A DNA stretch of 43,049 nucleotides from an uncultured Patescibacteria group bacterium (GTDB lineage Bacteria > Patescibacteriota > Microgenomatia > UBA10105 > UBA927): positions 180,599 to 223,647 of the forward strand of contig CAKZSU010000003.1 of the NCBI GenBank assembly GCA_937921305.1. Reading direction: 5' to 3'. Under the pieces are notes generated by a model. That model made no database searches and had not been told where the DNA came from. It worked only from the letters and a program-made list of their open reading frames with translations. The position numbers were made by a program, and so were the translations under genes. Shown one piece after another: positions 7,612 to 17,060 of the stretch (the first letter of the stretch is position 1; every line of letters starts with the position of its first letter).

Positions 7612-9642
7612 TTACAGCGAAATGGTTACTTCTGTGTCGGTATTTAAGATGAAAGACCGTATCTTTCCATTCACTCTCAATTCAAATTCTTGTCCAGACG
7701 TTCCCGGTTGCTTTTGAATTAAAACATTATATGTTCGATCAACTCGGATTGGCGACGTATATGTTACCTCCAATCTGGCAATTCCTTTTGGATTTACGAT
7801 AAGAAATCCTTCAAATACTGTTTTTCCCAGCGATTCATACACGATCATGTCTTGCGGTTTGCTCGACGATGGAGATATTGTCCCTTTGCTTTCAAGCAAT
7901 GTGCTTCCTTTTGGCACATAAACCCGAACCCAATTTCGAAGCGGCGCGTTTAAACAAAGCCCTCCTCGTTCCAGATTGCAATCAGACCCTGGAAATGGGT
8001 TTTTATAATCAACCACAAGTTTTGTTGTAATAGTTCCATCGGAATTAATGGTAATATCTTTCGTGAATGATTCTCTTACAAACATGTTCGCTTTCTGTCC
8101 AGCCATGTTGGCGTGATTCACATGAAGATAATCCCATTCCTCTCCTTCTTGATATTTCAAAACAGAGGCGGTTTCCTCTTTTGTCATGATTCTTCCCGCC
8201 ATATTGAACGCTTCCACGGCTTTTTGCGTTTCGAGATCTTTAAAATACGCCATAATATGCTTCTCATAAATTTGGTTTAATCCGACTTGAAACAATTGTC
8301 CCCAATACTTTGACGGAGACGTTCCTAACGCCATTTGCATCATGGTCTGCATCAACACACCAATAATATCTTTTCTATCTGTTCGAATATAATTAACGGG
8401 ACGAGTAGCATAATCTTCCAATTCATAGACCGCTTTTGGACAATCGCATCGCGGATCGTTTTCAACGCTAAATTCTCTACCCATAATATATAACGGCCCA
8501 AGAATTCGTAAAAACTCCACAAACGCATGTGTGTCGATTGTAATAATTCCGTCAATTCGCTCCTTTCCAGCGACAGTTTCATACATCTCTTCAAACTGTT
8601 GCATGGAAACTTTCAAATCAGGAGACAAATTGCTATCGCGAATATGCCACTCATTCACGCTTTTGTGATAGGTAAGAATTTCTTTCGGCGCCGGAAAACG
8701 TTTTCGCTTCGCTTCGTCAAGTTTGTAAATATCATCAGATCGCTCTAAAATTGCTTTCCCTCGAACAAAACGAAATTGTGCGTATGCGGTCAAAAATCCG
8801 CCAGTTGGACGAAGCTCTTTATCGTTTTGAAATAAAATAAGATATCGCTTCTCTATCGGTTCGCCAAGAATTTCAGGAAGTTTTGTTAATAACGGCTGGG
8901 CGTTAATAAACAAATTCGCGGCATTTTCAATTGTTTCCATCACATTCATAAGCTGACTACGAATTTTTATCCCTCGAAATTCTTCTGGGTATCGCATAGG
9001 ATCAATCTGCTCTAATTCTTTTCGCAACACATCAATGTCTTGCGCCATTGCGTTGATTTGTGGAATAAGCGCAGTCATAGTTTTTACCGCTATCTGAATT
9101 CGTTCATCCGCAGATCCAGCACTAAATGAACTGTTTCCCTTTAGTCCCAGCAGATCTGCATTTGGTTCAATAGCTGCAATTGCCTTGTCAGCAGCATCCA
9201 ATCCGGCAAAAGCGGCGTTGAACGCGTGCTCTCCATCCTTGACATATACCCCGATGTATGGAGCGGATTGTAACCAAAGCAATTCTTGATATGTTTGTCT
9301 CGCTTGCATCAATTCAGTTCTCAATGTTTGCAATTTCTCTTTTGTTAGATCAATATTTTGTGTTTTTATCGCATCCATCAAAGCTCTTCCGGTATCCATA
9401 ATTGTCTGGCCTTGAACAATAAGCGTTCTCGCCGGTGTTCCAACGCGAGCGTAAAGAAATGCACCCAATCCTCCAATAAGAAGAACAAGAACAAGAAGAA
9501 ATGCAAACAGCATCAAAAGGATCTTTTTAATAGGCGACCGTTTTTTTGTATTTTCTGTTGTTCCACGAGGAGCTTCCGTTGTTAAATCGATTTTTTTCAA
9601 TTCATTGGCATCTTTTATGATGTTATGTTTGTTCTGAACCAT
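7612..9642 (-). CDS. DUF4012 domain membrane-anchored protein
   Basis: 676 residues. Basic, disordered cytoplasmic N-terminus (1-40), one membrane helix (about 41-64), then a long extracytoplasmic part: a helical segment (about 70-255) followed by the DUF4012 core with KELRPTGGFL (about 276-284). The RPTGGF signature is the hallmark of this family, common in CPR genomes and in actinobacterial exopolysaccharide clusters. Its biochemical function is unknown; proximity to the phosphoglycosyl transferase suggests a role in surface-polymer export or attachment (inference). Two cysteine pairs (CDCP, and C/C in a DCNLERGGLC stretch) lie in the outer domain. A TTGACA promoter starts this unit. Confidence 0.92.
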   Translation of the reverse strand: MVQNKHNIIKDANELKKIDLTTEAPRGTTENTKKRSPIKKILLMLFAFLLVLVLLIGGLGAFLYARVGTPARTLIVQGQTIMDTGRALMDAIKTQNIDLTKEKLQTLRTELMQARQTYQELLWLQSAPYIGVYVKDGEHAFNAAFAGLDAADKAIAAIEPNADLLGLKGNSSFSAGSADERIQIAVKTMTALIPQINAMAQDIDVLRKELEQIDPMRYPEEFRGIKIRSQLMNVMETIENAANLFINAQPLLTKLPEILGEPIEKRYLILFQNDKELRPTGGFLTAYAQFRFVRGKAILERSDDIYKLDEAKRKRFPAPKEILTYHKSVNEWHIRDSNLSPDLKVSMQQFEEMYETVAGKERIDGIITIDTHAFVEFLRILGPLYIMGREFSVENDPRCDCPKAVYELEDYATRPVNYIRTDRKDIIGVLMQTMMQMALGTSPSKYWGQLFQVGLNQIYEKHIMAYFKDLETQKAVEAFNMAGRIMTKEETASVLKYQEGEEWDYLHVNHANMAGQKANMFVRESFTKDITINSDGTITTKLVVDYKNPFPGSDCNLERGGLCLNAPLRNWVRVYVPKGSTLLESKGTISPSSSKPQDMIVYESLGKTVFEGFLIVNPKGIARLEVTYTSPIRVDRTYNVLIQKQPGTSGQEFELRVNGKIRSFILNTDTEVTISL

Positions 9643-9649
9643 ACTATCT

Positions 9650-9678
9650 ATTCTTCAAAAATTTTCTTCTGTTGTCAA
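9650..9678 (-). promoter_or_regulatory. Promoter of the DUF4012-recO unit
   Basis: Perfect -35 TTGACA at 9678-9673, directly after the stop codon of the phosphoglycosyl transferase, a 17-nt spacer, and -10 AAGAAT (9655-9650). The -10 ends 7 nt before the DUF4012 ATG (9642), predicting a leaderless or nearly leaderless mRNA. The 36-nt gap has no other obvious signal. Confidence 0.6.
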
Positions 9679-10314
9679 TCAAACCGCGCCTTTTCCAGTA
9701 ATCATTGCCCATGGACTTTTCAGCAGGATGATGAGATCAAAGAGGATAGACTGTCGTTGCACATATTCCGCGTCCATCTGAATTCGCTTATCGAAATTCA
9801 CTTGACTTCTTCCTGATATCTGCCAATACCCTGTCATGCCTGGCTTTGCCGACAACACGACTTTTACCAACTCTCGCGTTTGCGGAAATTTTTGTTGTTG
9901 CTCTTCAAGCTCGTCTGGATAATACGGACGAGGTCCAACTAAACTCATTTCCCCTTTGATCACGTTGATAAGCTGAGGAATTTCATCAATCGAGTGTTTT
10001 CTAATGAATTTTCCCACCCTCGTCACTCGAGGATCATTAACCAATTTATAACTATTGTGTTTATATTCGTGATATAATTTCGCCATTTTTGGATCTTTTC
10101 GCAGTATTTCATGCGCGTTCACAAACATTGACCGAAACTTAAAGAGCTTAAATAACTTCCCATCTTTTCCAACACGCTTTGGTGTATCCGCAAAAATCGG
10201 ACCGGGTGTATCCAGTACAATCGCAATCGCGGTAATCACACAAATAGGAAAGAAAAGAATCATAAGAATAATGCTTCCGACGATGTCGATAAGACGCTTG
10301 ACAATCGCGTACAT
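9679..10314 (-). CDS. Initiating sugar-1-phosphate transferase (monotopic phosphoglycosyl transferase, Bac_transf family)
   Basis: 211 residues, bacterial sugar transferase family (PF02397), small PglC-like form without the four extra helices of WbaP/WcaJ. It moves a sugar 1-phosphate from a nucleotide sugar to undecaprenyl phosphate at the inner face of the membrane, the first step of glycan assembly. Visible: re-entrant hydrophobic N-terminus (res. 8-33) with DTPGPIF, KFRSM, the catalytic Asp-Glu pair D110-E111 in SIDEIPQL, SLVGPRP (124-130), and the C-terminal KPGMTGYWQISGR. Substrate sugar cannot be told. Last gene of the 9679-25309 operon, 13 nt after manC. Confidence 0.94.
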   Translation of the reverse strand: MYAIVKRLIDIVGSIILMILFFPICVITAIAIVLDTPGPIFADTPKRVGKDGKLFKLFKFRSMFVNAHEILRKDPKMAKLYHEYKHNSYKLVNDPRVTRVGKFIRKHSIDEIPQLINVIKGEMSLVGPRPYYPDELEEQQQKFPQTRELVKVVLSAKPGMTGYWQISGRSQVNFDKRIQMDAEYVQRQSILFDLIILLKSPWAMITGKGAV

Positions 10315-10327
10315 AAAGAAGAATATG

Positions 10328-11410
10328 TTATGTTAATTTATCGTATTCTGTTCCAGATAAGCTTTCCACTAATTTTTTGATTTTTGGAACAGAAGATTTT
10401 TTGCATACCATAACGACATCAGATGTATTAACGACCAAGAAATCATCAAGATCAATTGTAACAACCATTTGATCAGTAAAGTTATAGACCAACGAATCTC
10501 TTGTGTCGGTAAGCAGCACTTTTCCTCGCGTCACATTTTGTTCTTGCGTCTCTTGCAAAGCTTCTTTAAGCGCTTCCCACGCGCCAATATCGCTCCATTC
10601 GATATTTTCAGAAATAACTAATCCATCCGCTGTTGACAATTTTTCTAAAATAGCATTATCAAAATGAATTTTTTCAACTTTTGGATAAATCGAGTGAAAC
10701 ACATCTTGAAATTCAGCGGTTTGCCACGCGTGGACGATTCGAGACAAATCGGCGTGAAGATTTGGCTCGTACTGTTGATATAATCCCCATAGAAACGACG
10801 GTGTTGTCACAAAATACCCGAGATTCCAAGCATGTTTTCCGCTTTTATAGTACTCTCCCGCCGTATTTTTATCAGGTCTGTACTGAAAATTCATTAATTG
10901 ATGCAATGATACGCCATCCTCGACGGAAACCACTTTTCCATACTCGATCCATCCCAAATTTTCACTGGGAAATCGAGGCTTTTGCGCGATAAAAACGATT
11001 TTTTTTGGATGTTGCTGAACAAATCCTGCCGCAATGAACAATAACCGACGAAACAATACTTCGTTTTTCACCAAATGATCGCTCCAGAGAATCGCCATTG
11101 GCTCATCGGAAAACTCTCTATTTAATATACCCGCCATCAATCCAACCGCCGGTCCGACATCTCGCATAGATGGTTCCCCTATCACATGATGAGGATCAAT
11201 AGTAGGCAATTGTTCTAATACAATAGGAACATACGGCTCGCTCGTCGCTATATAGATATCATTGATAGAAAAGTCAGGAAGCAGTCGGTCAACCGCCAAT
11301 TGAAGCGTTGACTTTTCTCCAACGATTTTTTCAAATTGTTTTGGCGATTTTTTCCTTGATAACGGCCAGAGTCGTGTTCCTTGTCCTCCGGCAAAAACAA
11401 CAATTTTCAT
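10328..11410 (-). CDS. manC: Mannose-1-phosphate guanylyltransferase (GDP-mannose pyrophosphorylase)
   Basis: 360 residues; makes GDP-mannose from mannose-1-phosphate and GTP. N-terminal nucleotidyltransferase signature FAGGQGTRLWPLSRKKSPKQF with GEPSMRDVGPAVGL, SDH and NAILEK/WSDIGAWEAL motifs. It is the short form lacking the phosphomannose isomerase domain of bifunctional ManC/AlgA. The ATG at 11410 overlaps the stop of the upstream GT4 as ATGA and begins MKIVVFAGG; the reading 30 codons longer, into that GT4, is not credible. It provides the donor for mannosyl transfer and is the precursor step for GDP-deoxysugars such as those the ColD/Fcl-like genes at 35754-37903 could make. Confidence 0.93.
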   Translation of the reverse strand: MKIVVFAGGQGTRLWPLSRKKSPKQFEKIVGEKSTLQLAVDRLLPDFSINDIYIATSEPYVPIVLEQLPTIDPHHVIGEPSMRDVGPAVGLMAGILNREFSDEPMAILWSDHLVKNEVLFRRLLFIAAGFVQQHPKKIVFIAQKPRFPSENLGWIEYGKVVSVEDGVSLHQLMNFQYRPDKNTAGEYYKSGKHAWNLGYFVTTPSFLWGLYQQYEPNLHADLSRIVHAWQTAEFQDVFHSIYPKVEKIHFDNAILEKLSTADGLVISENIEWSDIGAWEALKEALQETQEQNVTRGKVLLTDTRDSLVYNFTDQMVVTIDLDDFLVVNTSDVVMVCKKSSVPKIKKLVESLSGTEYDKLT

Positions 11411-12510
11411 AGACGAAATGACTTTTTTGTTTTGCTTATGAACGAACGCATGTTTTGTTTGAACGCGTGTTTCGAAAATTTTAACGCTCTTGATCGACAT
11501 TCAGTCGGATCAAATCGTTTATTTTGAAACATACGCACTGCTTCTATGATACTCTTTTCTGTCTGATCGTCAAATAAAACTCCTGTCTTTTCCGTTACGA
11601 TATCGGCGATACCGCTTCTTCTATACGCTATGACTGGTTTTCCGACAGATTGCGCCTCCGCCGCAGCAATTCCAAAATCTTCTTCTCCCGCAAACACAAA
11701 CGCATCGCAATGCTGATAATACTCAAGAAGTTTCTCATCTGTCAATTTCTCATGAATAAATGTAATCGTTGAACCAGCCAATTTATGAAGATACGACGCT
11801 TCTGATCCGTTCCCAATAACAACAAGTGGCAACCGCATGCGATTAAACGCGCGAATCAAGAGATCAATTCGCTTATATGGCACAAGACGAGCAACGACAA
11901 GAAAATATTCTTGAGGAAGATATCGGGGACGAATCGAATTTGAAGGAACAAATGTTTCAGTGTCCACCGGCGGATGAATAATTGCCGAGACTTCTCGATG
12001 ATAATACTGTTCTATTCGCTCCTTCACCAAGGAAGAAATAGCGATATACACATCGGGACGAGAAGAAAAATATAAATCCCACCTTTTTAAGGTGCTCCCA
12101 AATAAAGATAAAAATGCAGAAAAAATTGGATTGCGTTTATATTCATAATATCCGCTCCAAAGATATCGCGTTGGCGTCAAACAATAGCAAATATGAATGG
12201 CTTCTGGTTTTGTCAAAATATCTTTTGCTTCAGCCGAAGTAACAGAAAGAACAACATCGTATCCATCAAAATTAAACGATTCAAACGCAAACGGCGCGAG
12301 CCATGAATATAATTCATGCCGACGCGACGCAAAAGGAAATGCGTTTGCAAATGACGGATAAACCGTAAAATCATCCGCCCACGAAGCGCCTTGTTTGTCA
12401 AAAAATGCGGTATACAACGGCGCGTTCGGCCATATTTCATGAAGCGCCAATAAAACGCGCTCCGCTCCTCCAAACTTATTCACACGATCATACACAAGCG
12501 CAAGATTCAT
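11407..12510 (-). CDS. Glycosyltransferase family 4, WbaZ-like
   Basis: 367 residues, GT-B fold. N-terminal acceptor domain begins MNLALVYDRVNKFGGAERV, a WbaZ-type opening, followed by CYCLTPTRYLWSGYY. C-terminal donor domain has LVVARLVPYKRIDLLI and FAGEEDFGIAAAEAQSVGKPVIAY, with the retaining E-x7-E pattern. WbaZ enzymes are mannosyltransferases of O-antigen synthesis; the coupled manC downstream (ATGA overlap) fits a GDP-mannose donor, but that is inference. The 5' end overlaps the next GT4 gene by 23 nt. Confidence 0.9.
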   Translation of the reverse strand: MNLALVYDRVNKFGGAERVLLALHEIWPNAPLYTAFFDKQGASWADDFTVYPSFANAFPFASRRHELYSWLAPFAFESFNFDGYDVVLSVTSAEAKDILTKPEAIHICYCLTPTRYLWSGYYEYKRNPIFSAFLSLFGSTLKRWDLYFSSRPDVYIAISSLVKERIEQYYHREVSAIIHPPVDTETFVPSNSIRPRYLPQEYFLVVARLVPYKRIDLLIRAFNRMRLPLVVIGNGSEASYLHKLAGSTITFIHEKLTDEKLLEYYQHCDAFVFAGEEDFGIAAAEAQSVGKPVIAYRRSGIADIVTEKTGVLFDDQTEKSIIEAVRMFQNKRFDPTECRSRALKFSKHAFKQNMRSFISKTKKSFRL

Positions 12511-13585
12511 AGACTGTTTTTGTTAACTCAGCGAGCTTCTTCCAATCAAACCGGTCAAAAAACGATGATGGAATCTTCTGCATTCTATATCTTCCCCTTG
12601 ACAAAGTACGAAACGCCTCAACCCACGCATATTCATCGTGCTTTACAAACAATGCGTACGGATCAAGCAATTCACGAAACACGGGAATATCAGAAACAAT
12701 AACAGGAACATGGTGATACAACGCCTCCAACGCAGGCAATCCAAACCCCTCATGCTTTGATGGGAATACAAGAGCGCAAGCGTTCGCATACATCGAGGAA
12801 AGATCATCATCAGCAACATCGTGATAAAACAGAACATGCGATTGCATTCCAAGATTCCTTATCATCATTTTTAGTCGTTCATAAAAAAAATCATTTTTCC
12901 CAACAAACACCAATAATGGAGCATTGGGTTCTTTCTCTGAAAACAACTTGTAACTCCGTATTAACAATTCCGCGTTTTTATGAGGATACACATTCCCAAC
13001 ATACAGAAAATATGGTGATTGAACATATCTCTTTCTATTGATTTTTCTTTTAAACACATCGTCAATCCCTTCATAGGTGACAATAATTTTTCGTTCAGGA
13101 ACATGAAATGTCTTGACAATGTCTTTTTTCACCGTTTGAGAAACGGTCAAAATAATGCGAGCCTTTTTTACTCCAATCCAAAGAACGATACAGTATGCCA
13201 ACCATTTTGCGAGATAGAGTGGATATAGACGCGTTGACGCCTTCCCTGTTCGCATTTTCAAAATTGTAAGATCGTGAATGGTCGTCACAATCGATCGTGG
13301 ATAGAGCAATGGGACAGTAAAGTATGGCACATGCAATACATCAAGACATTCTCTTAAAAAGAGAAAGGGAAGAATAATCTGTTCGGCAAGAGTATGCCAT
13401 CGGATAGCAATTTTTCGTTTCGTCCATCGATCATTTAGAATCTTAAACGAATCATAAGATTCGGGAGATAAAAAAACCACATAGTCGTTTTCACGATCCA
13501 TTTCTTGCAGATACTTCACAAGGTTTCGTATATATCTTCCTACACCGCTTTCTTGGATCAATCGCGCATCAATTCCTATCTTCAT
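12488..13585 (-). CDS. Glycosyltransferase family 4
   Basis: 365 residues, GT-B retaining enzyme. N-terminal MKIGIDARLIQESGVGRYIRNL, then TTIHDLT and a SQTVKKDIVKTF segment; the C-terminal domain has LYVGNVYPHKN, NACALVFPSKHEGFGLPALEAL (E-x7-E) and VSDIPVFREL. This is the common mannosyl/rhamnosyl GT4 layout. The start at 13585 overlaps the upstream GT2 stop as ATGA; the alternative extension of 14 residues reads through that overlap and is rejected. Donor and acceptor unknown. Confidence 0.91.
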   Translation of the reverse strand: MKIGIDARLIQESGVGRYIRNLVKYLQEMDRENDYVVFLSPESYDSFKILNDRWTKRKIAIRWHTLAEQIILPFLFLRECLDVLHVPYFTVPLLYPRSIVTTIHDLTILKMRTGKASTRLYPLYLAKWLAYCIVLWIGVKKARIILTVSQTVKKDIVKTFHVPERKIIVTYEGIDDVFKRKINRKRYVQSPYFLYVGNVYPHKNAELLIRSYKLFSEKEPNAPLLVFVGKNDFFYERLKMMIRNLGMQSHVLFYHDVADDDLSSMYANACALVFPSKHEGFGLPALEALYHHVPVIVSDIPVFRELLDPYALFVKHDEYAWVEAFRTLSRGRYRMQKIPSSFFDRFDWKKLAELTKTVYESCACV

Positions 13586-14460
13586 ACCATTTTTATCCGC
13601 ATATCGATAATGAAAAAAATAATCCACATCATGACCCGAGGATATCGATCTTTGTAATGTTTCTGATAAAATAGTTTCATTGTTTCATAAAACGAACGAT
13701 CTGCTTTCCTCTTGATTGCTTTGTCAACGCTTTCTCTTCCACTTTGTTTCTTCTTATGAATAACAACGCAGTTGGGAACAAACAAAATTTTATACTGTCG
13801 TTGTTTTATTCGATATGCCCAATCGATATCTTCGCCGTACATAAAAAAATCTTCATCCAGGAATCCAATCTCATTAATCACGCGCCGTCGTATAAGAAAA
13901 AACGCCCCGCTTGGAACATCTATTTCATGCGTTTTCGAAAGATCTTTATAATACTGATGGTATTGAGAAAACAAACGACTTCGAGGAAACAATCGCTCAA
14001 GACCAATGATGTATGTGAACGCCGCCCATGGAGTTGGAAATCCTCTATGACACGCTGGATCGATCTTGCCAGAAGGAAAAACAAGTTTGCAGGTCGCCGC
14101 TCCCACTGTTGGATCCGAAAACACGGCAAGCGTTTTTTGTATTGCTCCTTGTTGTATCACTGTATCAGAATTCAACAACAGGATATACTCTCCTCTCGCT
14201 CTTTTTATTCCGATATTGTTGCCCTTCGCAAATCCATCATTCCGTTTATGAAATATGAAAGAGACAAATGAAACAAATGGTTTTTCTTTTGCCATTGTCT
14301 TCAATATCCTGACATACTCTGGAGAAGATGCGTTATCTACAACGATCACCTCCCAAGAGTCGTCATTTGTCTTCGCCGATACTATCGATTCCAAACAATT
14401 TCGCAATAATGTCGGCGTATTGTAATGAAGAATTATGATCGAGACCTGTATGCTTCCCAT
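13582..14460 (-). CDS. Glycosyltransferase family 2, rhamnosyltransferase-like
   Basis: 292 residues, GT-A inverting fold. VSIIILHYNTPTLLRNCL, VVDNASS, FAKGNNIGIKRARGEYILLLNSDT (metal-binding SD of the DxD type), PSGAFFLIRRRVINEIGFLDEDFFMYGEDIDWAYRI: the order and wording of WbbL-like rhamnosyltransferases. Start chosen at Met-Gly-Ser (14460), overlapping the upstream GT4 by 28 nt; the longer frame reading is only shadow sequence. Cytoplasmic, adds a sugar to a lipid-linked glycan; donor not proven. Confidence 0.9.
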   Translation of the reverse strand: MGSIQVSIIILHYNTPTLLRNCLESIVSAKTNDDSWEVIVVDNASSPEYVRILKTMAKEKPFVSFVSFIFHKRNDGFAKGNNIGIKRARGEYILLLNSDTVIQQGAIQKTLAVFSDPTVGAATCKLVFPSGKIDPACHRGFPTPWAAFTYIIGLERLFPRSRLFSQYHQYYKDLSKTHEIDVPSGAFFLIRRRVINEIGFLDEDFFMYGEDIDWAYRIKQRQYKILFVPNCVVIHKKKQSGRESVDKAIKRKADRSFYETMKLFYQKHYKDRYPRVMMWIIFFIIDMRIKMV

Positions 14461-15614
14461 AAAGATGAAAGATTCGTCGCTATTTGCGACCATATATATC
14501 GTTCTTCAATAAGCTCCCTTGCTTGCTTGACGATCTGATCGTGCAAAGATGAATTCTGAAAAATGAATTCAATAGCATTACCCCAATCAGTAAGATCGTC
14601 AACGATGAGGCAATGCTTTTTGTGAATCAGGGGCAACCCTTCCGCTCCTTTTGCTGTGGTTATCACCATTCTTCCAGACGCCATCGCCTCGAGAATTTTA
14701 TACTTGGTTCCTCCTCCAATACGAATAGGAGCAAGGACAATATCAGATTCGTATAAAAAGTCTCGAATGTCTTCAACTTGAGGAATATATGTTACAGAAG
14801 AATGAAATCGCTTCCACTTTTTCGGAAGATCTTGACCAATAATTTTCAATCTTGCATAAGGAAATCGATGATGAATAGCTGGCCAAACAACATTAAGCAA
14901 CGCGTCAAGCGCGTCCACATTTTGAATCCAACGAAAATTTCCAACGAATAAGCAGGTTGCATCTTTCTTATTGATAGTTTTGGGACGATACAAAAAAAAT
15001 GTTTCATCAACACCATTTAGAATCACATGAACATGTTCTGGTTTTACTTTCCGCATCGCATCAGCATCTTCTTCTGAAACGGCAACAACAGCTTGAGCTT
15101 TTTTCCACGAGTATTCTTCCCAATATCGCAATTTATAAACATCTCGCCGCATCAATGAAGAAAGAAGAGGATACCGTTTGTATTGATCAGCGTATGATTG
15201 ATAAATTGTGTACTCAATATTGTGCTCACACACTACAAGCGTTTTCAAATCTAGTGATTCAACAACAGGCCATACGTACGCCGGTTCAATATGAACAATA
15301 TCATTGTTCAAAACTTTTTGTTGAACAAGTGTTTTCATTTTTTGAATATTATATGTACTCATAAGAAATGGGTAACGTCCTATCAATGCCTGCATCATAT
15401 ACGAAATGTTCCATGCATATCCTCGGAAAATAGGAAAAACTTCTTTGCAAAAAGATAATTTAGAAACATATTCTAACTCTTCTTTTCTGCGAATAAACGC
15501 GCATAATGTGATTGCATGTCTTTTCGACAATCTTTTAAGCAAATTATATATTCGAACTTGTCCGCCAGAATACAAAGGATATGGAAATATTGCAGAAATA
15601 AAAAGAACATTCAT
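14433..15614 (-). CDS. Glycosyltransferase family 4 (subtype with GGG-T-K-x-LEA motif)
   Basis: 393 residues, GT-B. N-terminal MNVLFISAIFPYPLYSGGQVRIYNLLKRLS, CEHNIE, then VAVSEEDADAMRK and ILNGVD. The donor domain has LFVGNFRWIQNVDAL and LAPIRIGGGTKYKILEAMASG, typical of the subgroup often annotated as sugar transferase of the PEP-CTERM/WbpH type. There is a 6-nt gap to the ArnT-like gene upstream and a 28-nt overlap with the GT2 downstream. Substrate unknown. Confidence 0.9.
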   Translation of the reverse strand: MNVLFISAIFPYPLYSGGQVRIYNLLKRLSKRHAITLCAFIRRKEELEYVSKLSFCKEVFPIFRGYAWNISYMMQALIGRYPFLMSTYNIQKMKTLVQQKVLNNDIVHIEPAYVWPVVESLDLKTLVVCEHNIEYTIYQSYADQYKRYPLLSSLMRRDVYKLRYWEEYSWKKAQAVVAVSEEDADAMRKVKPEHVHVILNGVDETFFLYRPKTINKKDATCLFVGNFRWIQNVDALDALLNVVWPAIHHRFPYARLKIIGQDLPKKWKRFHSSVTYIPQVEDIRDFLYESDIVLAPIRIGGGTKYKILEAMASGRMVITTAKGAEGLPLIHKKHCLIVDDLTDWGNAIEFIFQNSSLHDQIVKQARELIEERYIWSQIATNLSSLWEAYRSRS

Positions 15615-15620
15615 TGTGTT

Positions 15621-17057
15621 TTATTTTAATTCAATAATCGCAAATCGATCATTTCTCACAAGCAATGAATATCGATTGGCAAGATCTTCTGTTTCAGCGT
15701 CAAATGGGCTAATCGTTATATAATATGTCGCGCCTTGATCGATTTTTTGTTCTATATCGAATCCAATCGGCCATCCTTGGCGCTTCGTCTGATATAAAAA
15801 TGTCGTATCGCCATTATATGGCGCGATAACTTTCGCATCTAACGGAGCTATCGCATGAATCACTTTGCCTGCTTCTATAATCTCTGGCTTATTAATCCAG
15901 TAAAATCCGCGAACATGGTACCAAGAAAAAGCGCATGTAAATGCTATAACAGCGATGAACAAAAGTCTTGAAATCGTCTTGTGAAAAACTTCTGGTGGAT
16001 AAAGAAAAACATTTGCTCCCTTTGCCAAGAAAAAAGAAACACATGGAAGCAACAAGATTTGATAATAATCATGTTGAACATTTCCTCGCGCAATTACGAT
16101 AAGATACAATAACGAACCAAGTAGCAAAAAAAACGACCATATGCGATAATGTATTGATTCTTTTCGAAGAAGTCCAATAACAAACACTGCCACACCCCAA
16201 TATCCAAGGATCAATTTTCCTATTCTCTCAGCAAACAACCAATAAAACCAAGCGCCTTTAAATCGAATATTCCCTTCATTCAATAACCATGTATACGCTG
16301 GGATCCCCTCTGGAAAATTCGCTATCCACTGTCTCCATAAGAATAACGGACCAATAGAAATACCAAAAATAATCACGTAAAACGCTATGCTTCTCAATGA
16401 ACATCGGAAACGCGCAAGGAACATCCATGCCAAAGGAATTAATAAAAATATAGCAAACGGTTTAACTAACAATGCAAGAGATGCAAAGATCGCAGAAATC
16501 ACCGCGAAAATATATGCTTTATGCCCCTTATCAATTCTCGAGATATGAGCGAACACGAGAGATACCAATGATAACGCCACCATCAACGGCTCGGGCAATA
16601 TCGCTCTCCCGTAAAAAACGTTAAACGGAAGAATAGCGAAAAAAAAGGCACTCCCAATTCCTATTACTTTATTTCCAAATTCTTTTCCCAACCATCCCAG
16701 CGCGCCTATTGAGACAACCGACGCGATAATTGAAACAATACGAAGCGATTTCTCAATAGATATCCCAAAAGATTCAAACATGCGATAGACCACAACACCG
16801 AAAACTTGATAGAGAGGAAACTCAACCATACGATATCCCATCGGATTATCCTTTCCAGATTGAATATTTGAGAGATCATCATATCGAGGACGAAGGGGAT
16901 CAACGCCAAATCGAAGAAAATTTCTTGCTACAGCCGCGGTATCCGCTTGTCTCCAGCTATGCCAATCAGCAACTGGAGACTCTATCTTATATAACCGAAA
17001 GATGGCTCCTAATACGGAGATCAACACAATGCTCAACAAAAATATTCTATCGTTCAT
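15621..17057 (-). CDS. ArnT/PMT-like GT-C membrane glycosyltransferase
   Basis: 478 residues with about 11-12 membrane helices. The first outer loop carries DWHSWRQADTAAVARNF, with D39 in the position of the catalytic/metal Asp of GT39/GT83 enzymes, and RAILPEPLMVA follows in the next loop. Such enzymes use polyprenyl-phosphate sugars outside the membrane to glycosylate lipids, glycans or proteins. A roughly 90-residue soluble tail (about 385-478) lies outside. Spacing: 3 nt from the fused ligase gene upstream. Acceptor cannot be told from sequence. Confidence 0.88.
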   Translation of the reverse strand: MNDRIFLLSIVLISVLGAIFRLYKIESPVADWHSWRQADTAAVARNFLRFGVDPLRPRYDDLSNIQSGKDNPMGYRMVEFPLYQVFGVVVYRMFESFGISIEKSLRIVSIIASVVSIGALGWLGKEFGNKVIGIGSAFFFAILPFNVFYGRAILPEPLMVALSLVSLVFAHISRIDKGHKAYIFAVISAIFASLALLVKPFAIFLLIPLAWMFLARFRCSLRSIAFYVIIFGISIGPLFLWRQWIANFPEGIPAYTWLLNEGNIRFKGAWFYWLFAERIGKLILGYWGVAVFVIGLLRKESIHYRIWSFFLLLGSLLYLIVIARGNVQHDYYQILLLPCVSFFLAKGANVFLYPPEVFHKTISRLLFIAVIAFTCAFSWYHVRGFYWINKPEIIEAGKVIHAIAPLDAKVIAPYNGDTTFLYQTKRQGWPIGFDIEQKIDQGATYYITISPFDAETEDLANRYSLLVRNDRFAIIELK

Positions 17058-17060
17058 AAG

